A program made the position numbers and the translations under genes. A DNA stretch of 64,000 bases, taken from positions 1 through 64,000 of the forward strand of contig CANTFL010000570.1 of assembly GCA_947650285.1 (NCBI GenBank), in the 5' to 3' direction. Below the pieces are notes generated by a model that had not been told where the DNA came from, did not search any database, and saw only the letters and a list, made by a program, of their open reading frames with translations. The stretch comes from Hyaloperonospora brassicae. Lineage: Eukaryota > Oomycota > Peronosporomycetes > Peronosporales > Peronosporaceae. Shown one piece after another: positions 23,061-34,000 of this stretch (position 1 is the stretch's first letter; each line of letters begins with the position of its first letter).

Positions 23061-24849
23061 ATAATTAGTATGGTGCATGCATCCACCACGTATCTACCGT
23101 TCTACGTAAATGACTTACTCTAAACACGAAAATCCACACAGCTTAAGAGTTATTTTTCATTAAGGGGGAGGGGTCTGCTTTCGAGCACCGTATTCGACAA
23201 AGGCTTATCACGCTTCAAGTATTTCCTCGATGCGAACATTTTTGGCGTTGGTACGAAAGATGAACGCAGCATTTGCGGTGACACTGCATATAACACAAAT
23301 AACAATTACGAGGCCGATTTAAGATCAGCATCGTCACTAATTATGCTAGCAAGGATGAAGACTTCCTCGCGAATCAGATGAAAGAAAAAGCACGATTTTT
23401 GCAGTGCGCAAAAGGCGTACGAACAAATAAAAGTAAATTCAGAAGAGAAATTTCTGGTGGTACGAGAAGCAGTGGTCCATTTTTGCGATACGCAATCTCT
23501 GACGTGGTGCCCCGACAAAACACAAAGAGCAAATATTTATTCATCGAACAAAATTTGTACATGTCTTCATTTTATACGGGGTACCTTACAAGAAACGCAG
23601 TGACTTTAGTGGGAATCAGTAAACTACAGCCTACGTACAACAATTTATTTCGTGTTTTGCCTTGACAAGGCAACGCATGTCTGATCAAGCTTCTACTTAG
23701 AATGCGTACGCATGCTACATTTTACGTGGTTCCCCTCCGAATGAATGTCAGTAGGAGAATTCTTTAGCAATGAAGATAACCTTTACGTTCATAAATCTCC
23801 ATCGTGTCTTGCGTTCGCGCTCGAATATCTCAACGTGGTCCCGAAGTGAAGCGGCCGACCCTCTCATCAGGTAAATCTTCTTACTAGATATCGACACCTC
23901 TTCACCAAGGAAACGAATATTCCGTTTGCTCGCTGACCGTGCAAAGTATATTCGGCACTTCCTTATGCAGGATCGATTTAGTATCCTTGCGATGATTCTT
24001 CAACTCGCGAATGTAGATCTAGTCCGCCTATTGACCTAGAGAGGTTTTTGCCTCCTTTGTCCGATCCTTCTGTGGACTAGCGCGGTAGTCACCAATTTCT
24101 AGTGGGGTGTATGTTGAAGCACATGAACAAGGAATTATCTCGGACGATTGACCTCGTTTGGGGGTAAAAATGGTGATCACATTGGTGAGATATCAAGGCT
24201 GCTCGCTCGCAAAATATTATTGACGTTTGCGGTCTCGTCAAGCGATACAATGCGACGCAGTGTTGGCTGAGGATAATGACCTGTAAACGGACACCTGAGG
24301 TCTTAATGGTGGGATTGCAAAATCTACGTTTTCAGTGCATCTTGAAGAGATGCGCCAATTTCAGTAGGATTAAAAACGAAGGATGGTACATTGGGGTGAC
24401 AAATTTATCTGCTAATCCAACCTGTGCAATTGTAATTACATAACAAACAAGGCAATCCCATCGCTTAAAATTGCTGGTGCAGCTTATATCAAGCACTAGT
24501 AGTAGGTGCTTTGTTCAATCCACGGCGTGCAGAGTTCAGTTTGTCAGACCACGCTTCACGGCCAATACATATAACTCTGCCATAGTGGAATAGTACGCTT
24601 GCACCCGCAATTGTCGTCTCAGTAAAAAAGACCGTGCTTTCAATAATGTATGACACATCAATAGATGTGACACATGTTCAGTGCGATAGAATTTCGCACT
24701 GGCATCAAGAAATTGTAATCTTGACGAGTCTAGAACAAGAGGCAGTTTCGTTGTGCATTATTATCGTATTACTGTTCTACGTTCTATTGGAACAGCAGTA
24801 ATGTCTTGTATGTAGAATCGAACCGTCATATATTACTGTATCGTTCATC
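23061..24849. other. Degenerate 3' part of G1
   Basis: No clear domain. A Pro/Ser-rich piece near 24010-24075 (SSPPIDLERFLPPLSDPSVD) could be the tail of the polyprotein; the remainder has stops in all frames. Confidence 0.4.
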
Positions 24850-25374
24850 TTGCGCGATTCCAACGAAAGTAACGGCACCACGATCGCCAGAATCCTTTTG
24901 ATCAATACGGCTACGGTCACTCTGTATTGGACCATTGATATCATCACGACGGCCAGCGCCCTCTTGTCTCACACCAGCATCAAATGAATACGATTTATAT
25001 TGGCTCGATCCGAGAAACTAGCCATCAGACCCATGGAATGAGCCGAAAAACTGGAGGTACAGCGTCTTGTCCTACATAAAGTTTCCGAATAGCCCTAGTA
25101 GATAATCGCTGACTCAAAATCAATCTTTAAGAAATACCACCCGTAGCTGGTGCTGCAGGTCAAAGTGTCACTTGCGATAAATCACGTGCATCCGCAACGT
25201 ACTATCTCACAGACTGCTCATTGAATGCAGCAGGCGATTCATTATATGATGAGCCTTGTGTCGCGTTCTCGACGACTGCATGCATTCGTGCTGCCCCACT
25301 ATCGGCGGCCTTGGAGCGCATCTCAGTGACTTGTTTACCATGCGCCGAAGTGTGGTAATGCGTTGGTGAAATCA
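24850..25374 (-). pseudogene. Unidentified coding remnant inside G1, minus strand
   Basis: Reading the minus strand from ATG at 25374 gives a low-complexity but protein-like frame (VTEMRSKAADSGAARMHAVV). It is broken by stops, and in another frame near 24850-24990 by GRRDDINGPIQSDRSRID. The amino-acid make-up is much less random than its surroundings. It may be an inverted fragment of another element's gag. Unknown family. Confidence 0.35.
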
Positions 25375-25454
25375 TCAAGTTTTACCCTTTCCCTTGTGAT
25401 TCAACGGTAACTACTGTATTACCAATCAATGGTAAAACATCCCAATAGTGATGG

Positions 25455-25906
25455 ATGGTTAAGTTGGGTGCTGCAACGGTGTTTCCTGTCTTATATTATT
25501 GATATTTAAATACATGAAATGAACATTATTCGTGTCGAACTATAGTAATTATATTACATCTAAGAGCTGTATTCTTGAATCGTTCCACTTGTTGATTGAT
25601 ATTGGCATTTATTGCAGCATAATTAACGACTAATCGTTGCTAGATTTGCGTAATGGGTGGTAAGCGAGAAATTTAAGTAGATGATTATACTATGATACCG
25701 TTGAAGTACGACAAGTAGAATTGATCAAAAGAAAGATAACAATCATATATACAGTTGTACACATTGATCTGCTTAAAGCTCTCATCGATCTTTTCTTACC
25801 TCGCGCTTCCTCAAATCCCTCATGTACGTAACGTCCGGGAGTACGGGCCCTTGTGTTGATACACACGTTAAGATTATTAGTATTGGATAAAAGCGTGCCC
25901 CATACA
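25455..25906 (+). repeat. 3' LTR of G1
   Basis: Plus oriented, with the family landmark GCGTAATGGGTGGTAAGCGAG near 25650, the CGCGCTTCCTCAA stretch near 25800 and a 3' end GTGCCCCATACA. The start is eroded, so the left boundary is approximate. Confidence 0.6.
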
Positions 25907-26845
25907 GATAGCGTAGTCTGATTCTCCCCTGAAAATGACTGATGTGCCAACGTTTGAGCCGAAACGTTTATTCGTGATGTGCAATGTAAAATATTTTCTA
26001 TTGGGTTTACTTCTAGCTATAAAAATGTATAAAAAATGTTTTTTTATAACAATTGAAATAAATATAATGTAAAAGTCAAGTAGATATATCAACTCGGCAC
26101 AAAGGACAGTTAGTGACCAATATTTTATCAGCAGTTGTGGTAAATACACATTAAAAGATGATTTTGATTATTGTATACTTAAGGTGAAAAAAGATTCGAA
26201 CGCATTTCGGCCAAACGCTGGATCGCGCACCTTTTTTTTTGAAGATTGACCGATGTTATATATAGTACAACGGCATCAGTCTGGGACCAGGTCCCATATT
26301 ATGGTCTTGATCGTTCCGTCGTGTCTCAATACAAACGTCACAATGTATGGCAAGTGGAACATTCAATCGATGATAAGGGAATAAATATGACAGGATATAC
26401 GAACGGCCACTTGATGGTCGGTAGGAAGTATGGATTGATTAGATCGGTATTTTACTCCGTTCCGATCAATTCGACACTAAACTAAGTCAATCCACCAAAG
26501 TAAAACTGTGTCCAACCGTTTCATCTGAGTGACAAATTAAAGACCAGGTAATTTGTCAACTATCAAGTGGAGAAAGGTTGGGAGTGTATCAACATACACC
26601 CACCAATCCACCATTGGACAGTTGGAGGTCAGGATGTGGATTCGTGATAGGATATCTTGTCAACGTTAGAAGTGTTAATTAAAAAGAAGAAGTTAAAAAG
26701 AGTGCATTAGACAATACTCAAACGTTCGGATCAAAAGAGCTGATGGAACATGGCCGAATCGATGCCACCATGTCGATTGAAGTATGTTTGGCTTTACATT
26801 TAGGCCCATTAATCAACGTTGCATGGTTTCATAATTATACAAATA
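25907..26845. other. No recognised gene; possible element remnant
   Basis: One 79-codon plus-strand ORF (26246-26485) with no known motif. It may belong with the coding island at 28786-29330 as an older element that the pogo transposon split, but no shared family was identified. Confidence 0.35.
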
Positions 26846-28724
26846 CAGTCGTCCCTCCATATAAGAACCTCTATAGAGGGTTACATTCCTGTTTAAGGAT
26901 ATTCGTGTCCCGCACCAAGCTGCGTCACTTGGTTTTTGATTGCTGACTCTATATAAGATACTAAAGAAATAGGGTACTAAAACAACGCGCACCATCCACC
27001 ATTTTCCCTCTATATTGGACTCGCCACAGTCTCGCATTGCCTGCCACTTTGCACATTTGCTTTGTACCACGTTAGGCATGTCGTCAAAGCGAACGACTCT
27101 GACAATGGCGTAAAAGCGTCAGGTGCAGGAGCACATTACACGCATACCAGGCAAAAACCTATTACAAATACAAGACTGGGTCAGGGAGAAGCTCGGCCTT
27201 ATGATCTCCGCAACGACAGCAGAACGGATTCGTCAGGCACCAGCCAACGCGTTTCTTGCCATGGGCAGGAAGTGCATTCAAAAGGTGCTGTTTCCAGCGT
27301 TTGACGTTGCGTTCTTCGCATTCTATCGCATCAATGACGGCAGAGAGATTCTCACAGACGATCTACTACTAGAAAAAGGTCGCTCGATCCGAGTCTCACA
27401 AGGGATATGCGAGAACAACCTGCGGCTTTCGAATAAGTGGACGTACAAATTCAAGACTCGACACGGCATCCAGCAGCATGTGCTTCACGGCGAGCCAGAC
27501 TCAGTTGATCGCACTCAACTTGCAGTGAATCGAATATAGCTTTGAAGCCTTACTGGACAATATTCATCCCGAGATGTATATAATTTTGACGAATCAGCTC
27601 TCTTCTATCGCCTACCTCCAAACAAGACACTGGCAACGATCAAGCGCAACGGAAAGAAGTCATAGAAGGATCGTATCACAGTCGCAATGTGCTGCAACAT
27701 GACCGGGACCGAGAAGATGGATCTCTTTGTCATGAAAAAGTCGAAGAAACCACGATCATTTTGCAAAGCCAACACCAAGCAAATGATTTTTTTGTACTTC
27801 AACAACTAGACTGCGTGGATAAACAGGTCAACATTTGCTGAGTGGCTCCGGCATTTCGATGCCCAGATGCACGAGAGGAGAGTGCTTCTCCTGCTGGACA
27901 ACGCGTCGTGTCACTATGGCGCCGCTGAAATATACAATGCCAAGCTGGCATTCCTGCCGCCAATTATGACAGTACACTTGCAACCGCTCGGCGCAGATAA
28001 GTATGAATGGATGTTCTTGTGACCAGCAGTTTCTCACGTGTTTTATTTCTGATGGTAAATATACGGGCATTAAAGCGCGGTATCGAAAGAAATTCGTTCG
28101 ATGGCCCCTGGGTGCAATTCACACCAAAATAGACTGAAAATTGAATATCCTGGAGGCTGTGCGCCTCGCTATATAAAGCTAAAGGGATGTACCCGAGCAA
28201 GTGATTCGCAACTGCTGGAGCAAGTGTGCTATGGCAGGGGCGGTAACGATGGCCGATCTCATCCAATTGTGAGACTACAACAAGCACATCGATGGATCTG
28301 TTGATGACGAGCTGACCAAGCTCATAGAAGGTTTGACTTGCAGCGTCAGTGTCGTCGATTACATCGGTGCAAATGACGACGAGCTGATCGAGTGCGACTC
28401 AGACGTGATAGAGCATGAGGCGATTGAGAACGACAATGATGGTGACAGTGCCGATGAGGTGACGATTGGGCCATCTGAGGCTTGAGACTGTTGTCTCTGT
28501 TTGTCATCATTTCTTTCGCTACAGCATGACAGTGACGAATTGACGACGAAGCTGGCAAGTATCACCGAGCACGTAAGACAGCAGTGCTCGATGCGAATAA
28601 CTCAGTGTACCATGGATGCATTTATTAGAATGAGTTCGTATTGCCCCTCCATATAAGATCGTTTTATATAAGGAACGAGGCAAAAACGCCACACATATTG
28701 GTCCGCTATATGGAGGGACGACTG
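26846..28724 (+). mobile_element. pogo/Tigger-type DNA transposon
   Basis: Bounded by terminal inverted repeats CAGTCGTCCCTCCATATA at the left and its reverse at 28706-28724, with TA on each side (26844-26845 and 28725-28726). This is the target duplication expected for Tc1/mariner-pogo elements. Length is 1879 bp. The single internal gene is a broken pogo-type transposase on the plus strand. Confidence 0.9.
27078..28484 (+). pseudogene. pogo-type transposase, disrupted
   Basis: DDE transposase with a CENP-B-like DNA-binding N-terminus. Starts ATG at 27078; codon 12 is TAA at 27111 where a glutamine would be expected. In order: a psq-type helix-turn-helix (to about 27290), a Tc5/CENP-B second DNA-binding part (FDVAFFAFY...LLLEKGRSI, KFKTRHGIQQ), then the catalytic core with first Asp in NFDES, second Asp in LLLLDNASCH, and LQPLGAD where the third catalytic Asp should follow LQPL. 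Several further stops (27537, near 27661 and others) and an acidic C-terminus near 28380-28470. Inactive. Confidence 0.85.
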
Positions 28725-28785
28725 TATATTAGCTTTGTTTGAAGTATAGCTAAAAGGCGACTAGAGGAAACAATATTGCGATTAT

Positions 28786-29330
28786 CAAGGTGAGTATTGG
28801 AATATCGACCGGGAATTAACACGAGTTTCAGGGGAAACTCCGGCAAACATATGGTATCGCTTTGGAAGGTATCCTGTAGTTAAAGATAATAATCATAATT
28901 GGCTGAGCTATATTGAGATTAATGATGAACAGGCTTAAAATGAACTTCTTCCATTGAGGTTACGCGCCTTATTCTTCGGGCAAGATTGGATTTTTGACGA
29001 GTACAAATTCTCGCATCCCAAGATTCAGTAGACCAATTTGGGATTGTGGACCAATCGCGAAGACCGAAACCGTAATATTTGGCCCGCATCGCGCTAGTAC
29101 TCACAAGACCCAACTGCGATCGGACGCAGCATACAAGGAAAGGGAATGAATATTAAATGTTAGAGGCAGCTTGAGTAATGAGAAGAATGATTGTAGAAGC
29201 TTGACGGCAGTACCACATATAATTTGAAACGAGGGTATCAGATCACTGTGGAAAGTTTGTCGCATACTCCAACTCAGAGCGAGAACGACATTTCATAAGG
29301 CCGAAACGAAGAGCCAAAGTCAGCCCAACC
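28786..29330 (+). pseudogene. Unidentified coding island, interrupted by stops
   Basis: A plus-strand frame reads as protein-like sequence (GETPANIWYRFGRYPVVKD, then LRALFFGQDWIFDEYKF) with only a few in-frame stops over about 350 nt, and a further piece near 29225-29330. Gag of an unknown retroelement is one possibility. It lies directly after the pogo element. Confidence 0.35.
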
Positions 29331-29340
29331 GACGGGGACT

Positions 29341-30405
29341 CAAGGTGAGCACAAGGTTATACAGCAAAGCACAAATCAGGCCGCCCTCTCCTTGAGTCGG
29401 TAAGTCTGGGAAAGTCAAATATCGCACGCCACATTAGCCCCAATTTTGTGAGACCGGTCTCTCCACGTGTCCTTCCACAGTTTCGGCGTCTTAGCCGGAC
29501 CGTTTTAGCGGTTAATTGGTTGTATGTGTGCACTATCCGCCTCCAACCTGTGACCTTTTTGCAGACGGGGATAAGTTCGGAGAGAGACTCAGAAAGGTCA
29601 ACTCCTTACGTGACCTGCTGCTACGTGATCGGCTAGGAATTTGTCGACCGCGATGAAATATTCACGAAGAAGTGACCTCTGCTTCATGGCTCAGCACTTC
29701 GAGCCTCTTTCAGATCGGTCACATGACGCGTTCATTAGTACAGTGGCAACCCTTAGAGTGCGCCTTTAGGGAATATGTCCTTGATGACGCCATGGTAATC
29801 TTAGAGTTTCATCAAATTCTCATCAAAATTTAAGCCGATGAAATCATCATTGCACGGTGATCAGCTAATCTATCGCTGACATCCTTTTATTACTCGTTTA
29901 TTCTCTTTCATTGCTCTGCGTATTGCTTCTTGGCGCACGGTCATATTCGTACAAGGGGTCTCGTGCGAAACAAACTTGACCAGAAGCATCTGCTTACATC
30001 CAGGTACTGGGATCTGCCTTTTCGGTTAAAACGTACTATTTAGATTCGAGCAGACACAATACTGTCGTTAGCGCGCTGTAATTCCGTCACGCAACCATAT
30101 CGCTTACACGCGTCAATCACAGGCGCAGACTGCGAACTGATCGAAACTACAAGCACATGCAAGTTCTCGGACAGTATGTTGTATGGCCAATACTAGAGCT
30201 CAAGCCAGGACACAAGCAGCCAAAATAGCTGCGTAAAACAACTCAGTAGCGCATTTCCATTATCATCTATTCGACGGACGCTCACATCTGTTAAGGTGTG
30301 TTTCCATCACGTTGCGAAGGTGCAAAATCGAGATGTTCTGCGCCAGTCAGCGTCACTTCATACAAACGTCAAGTGATTCATCATTTACGCGTTTGTATTG
30401 AGAGA
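29341..30405. other. Region without recognised gene
   Basis: Short ORFs only. The part just before 30406 is the presumed promoter and 5' untranslated region of the LTO1 gene; no element identified. Confidence 0.45.
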
Positions 30406-31073
30406 ATGAATGCCGAAGTCACTACCCAAGAACTACCGTCCACGGACATCACGGACGCCTTCGATGCCATCTCGGGTTACGAAGAGACTCTTGTGGCGCA
30501 GGGAGAAGCCATGGGGATCGAGCGCGGCCGGTCGCTGGGTATTGAGGAAGGCCGCGAACTCGGGTGCGCCATCACTATTTCTCGAACGAAACATGGCAAA
30601 AAGACACGACTTTGTTACTCTCGTATTAGGCTTATCAAGGGAGCCGAGATTGGCAGCGAGCTGGGCTTCTATCGAGGTTGCTACCTGATCTGGAACCACA
30701 TGCTCAAGCACGAGGCACTGCAATGCAAACTCCCGTGCGTGTCATATCCTCAGTGTCAGAAATGTGGTTTACAACGTCGTCACTGACGTGTTCTGATGGT
30801 GCTCAGAGATCGAGCAGCCAAGTCGGTGGCTTCTTTTGGCGTGTTGCTCGAAGCGCTCAACCTCAAGGTGGTCACAAGAATGAAAAGGGTATTGTTGGTG
30901 ATTACACGCTAAAGGTGTCATTTGTTGTGCAGAACGTGGTGGATGAAGACATAATGCAAGCGATGTGTCGTATTCGAGCCAAATTCAAGGTCATCACGGC
31001 AATCGCAGGTCTGCTAGGCACTTTGGTGTACAACAAAGAGGACATTGACGCGCACAAGAACATGTCATTTTGA
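30406..31073 (+). CDS. LTO1: LTO1/Yae1-family iron-sulfur assembly adaptor
   Basis: Lto1 works with Yae1 as an adaptor that brings the ABC protein Rli1/ABCE1 to the cytosolic Fe-S cluster targeting complex. Four exons (30406-30563, 30630-30734, 30807-30867, 30933-31073), introns of 66, 72 and 65 nt, all GT-AG, give 154 residues, a normal length. The spliced protein has exactly ten glycines at every fourth position from Gly33 to Gly69, the family's deca-GX3 motif, and this only appears when intron 1 is removed. The C-terminus is Met-Ser-Phe, which fits the reported [LIM]-[DES]-[WF] tripeptide that the targeting complex reads. Kept among transposons as a single-copy housekeeping gene. The start ATG at 30406 follows an open upstream frame to 30298, so a longer N-terminus cannot be excluded. 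Confidence 0.88.
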
Positions 31074-34000
31074 GACAAGCTTCCGCTAGGGTGCTGCTCT
31101 TGTACAGTACTTGAGGGACTGCTGTTCTAGTCTGCCGAATACATCGACGATTGGTTTCGCGACATCGTAAGGTGCATTCAGGCGGCGACTTGGCTGGCAA
31201 ATTACTTGCGTACGAACATCATTGATCGATCAGGTAGCACTGGTGGTGAAAACAACACATACACCAACAAGTGCCGCAATTTTAGCGCTTGGTCTGATAC
31301 CACTCTACGTATGTGTGGTGCCTTCTTGACCCGCAGAAAAGATAAGGACTGCCATGCAATATCTTTTCGAGCCGTATTCATCAGCGACGAGAACCAGATG
31401 CATAGATCTTGCGTAAAGTGTGCAGAACAGCAATGTCTGGCACACTTACCTGTTGTTTGAAGTGCCAGGAAGATCAAGATAATCACTACGAGGTATGTTA
31501 CGCAGCTACTCAATTGATGTAGCCTCGCTGTGTCACGTTGATCATGTTCAATCCCATAAATTTATACAACAGAAGCTGCGTCGCGAGCTAACTCTGTGGC
31601 AAGCCTACATAGTCGATTACATTTGTGTCAGCGGGATCGCGCTACGAATGTTAGTTCTACCGAAGTCAAGCATGTTGTCGCTAAACGATAGGTTGCTAAA
31701 ATTTAACATCCGCCCGGTGACTGAGCTTCGGTGTGGCGATAATAAATGGAGCCACGACGTTGTTCAGGATAAACGCTTTATCAGGATCGATATCATGCAT
31801 GATCAGAGCAATAATAAATTATAATTGCTCTTGCACAATGTAGCAAGGACGTGCAGCTTGCGAACAATTGCGGCGTCAAACCCGGTACACAGCAGCACCC
31901 AACGATCTTGTCGTTAAGTTGAAGAAGTACGCTGACGGTGTGTAGTCTTTTCTTTGGTGTATTTTTAGCATTGCAATCAGACCGCATGTCGTGTCGCCTT
32001 TCACCACTTTGTCAGTGCTTAGCGGTACTCAATGCGTGACGCAACCAAGGAGGGTTTCAGGAGAAGAAAGACAAAATCGTAGCGGTGACTTATGCAAGCA
32101 TGTGCGCTGAACTAAGAGCAATATGACACGGCTAGCTCTGATATTACAGCATTTTATCATCAGTTCTGCATGGCAAAGCTTTGCTGACAATTGCTGACCT
32201 TAAGTCTTGCAACGTCCGATCATGCCGATCGAAGATCGACCTCAGTTGTACTGGTCATGCGTTGTCTCGCTTGCTGTGATACATTGCCAGTGCCTGTTGT
32301 GATACGTGGCATTGCCGTCAAAGCCATTCATATGTCACTTCCTATTTGCGTGCACCTAGCTTTATTGGCGCACTCATACACTCGATCCTCACGCCAATGT
32401 GCTGCGCTTTTTACTGTTGTTTCGCGCGCGAGCTCTTAGCAGCCATACGTGCGAACACTTGTAAGAATTTTAGGTAATCGAGACTTATTGTGTGCAATAG
32501 ACAAAGTTCAGCATGCAGCGACTGCCCAGCAGCCCAATATGTATTCCATCAAGTGCTGGGCTCTACACGACCACCAAATTAATGACCTGTAACTGTTCGG
32601 CTCTTTACTTGACAGATTGTCGACCCGTACCTTCGCCAACGTTGTACAAAAGCCAAATGATTTTCGCTTGTGCTTCGCGATCTCGCTTCTAAACGCTGGG
32701 TTCGCAGCAGAAATCATGTACTGTGAGAGTGCTTGGGAACACGTTCGTTACGCAGTTAGTCTGCCAAAGCAACTCCCTCGTGCTCATGGGCTGAGCCAGC
32801 ATGACCAGTAATGACCGCCATGCCACCACGTCTATCTTTACACTTCGTAGTCATCTGTACCATTGTGGGTTTATTCATTTGGTTGTATCTACAAATTCTC
32901 ATCGCTCGTCTCCAATCACAGTTGCGCTCACAGGTGACTGGACCTGTAGCTGTTTGTATCCTACTTCTGTAAATGGGGCAAACTTTGACCCAGTAAGCTT
33001 GTCAACTCGCATTTTCGGCCGCTGACGTTTACAGCATATCCGGCTTTCAATTCGTAAGAGTCGATTAGCGCTACGCAAAGATCATACAGCACCTTTGGCA
33101 GTACCTCGTGTGACCCATGTCTAACGGTGTGTAGGCTCGCTCATCGGGCTGGATCCCAGTGTCGTTGGACCCGGTTAGCTCGATCTACGAGCCGCCGTAA
33201 ATCTTGGATTTGGGTAAGCGGCATGTAACAACAACACAGGGGTGTTTGTGTCGGGCGTGTTTGTGCTGGATAAGCTGTGAGCGATTTTGCTGCTATCGGC
33301 ATTGTAAGCATCCGCAACGTTGTAGATCATGCTGTCACTCGTAGTTTGTCCTGATTGCTGATGTTCAATATAGTCCACAATGGCGTCATCAGGCTGGTGG
33401 ACATACGCACTGTAATATGATCAGCCCTTACTGCCTCTTGAAACCATCGCATACTCCATAACACATGACCCAGACAACTCGAGCAATTCAGATCCAGTGA
33501 ATGGGCATTTGTGATCTCCTTTTGACGCGCGTCCGGTTAGCCAAAGTACTCACAATATTTGAATCGTCAGTTGCATTCCACTAGTCCTTACGTGCGGTCA
33601 TAAGTGGTCTACCTTCTGTCACTTGAATCATTGCAGCAGCGGGCGAATGTGAAAGACGCTCAATGTTCGCACTGACTGACTGAAAATTCCGGCGATAACA
33701 CTCTACTGCACGAAAAGTCTTTCTGGCTGGAGTTATCCTGGTGTTATGTCTGCAAATGTAGGTGCACTCATGGAACTGCAAGCCCGAGAAGGTGCGACTA
33801 AAGTAAAGCATGTTTGGGGTGGGGTGTGCTGGTCTTTCGTGTTCTTCATTGCTTTGGCACCCTCGAGAGACGACATGTATGCTACCTTCATTTGTTTGTT
33901 TGTCATTTATTTGTTTATTTGTCGAATCATTACGTAATCAATTCCATATGAGTCGGAGTGCTTTACGATCGCATCATCCGCCTCCCTATCGCAAAAATGT

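Larger units (their letters stand above)
16678..25906 (+). mobile_element. Decayed Ty3/gypsy LTR retrotransposon (G1)
   Basis: A full-length but broken element. The 5' LTR begins at 16678 and the 3' LTR ends at 25906, both plus oriented. Inside, in order on the plus strand, are remnants of gag, protease, reverse transcriptase, RNase H and integrase, the Ty3/gypsy order. Frames are cut by many stops and frameshifts. Two solo LTRs in reverse orientation (20086-20476, 20826-21149) were inserted later. No matching target duplication is visible (ACAGA left, GATAG right). Confidence 0.82.
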
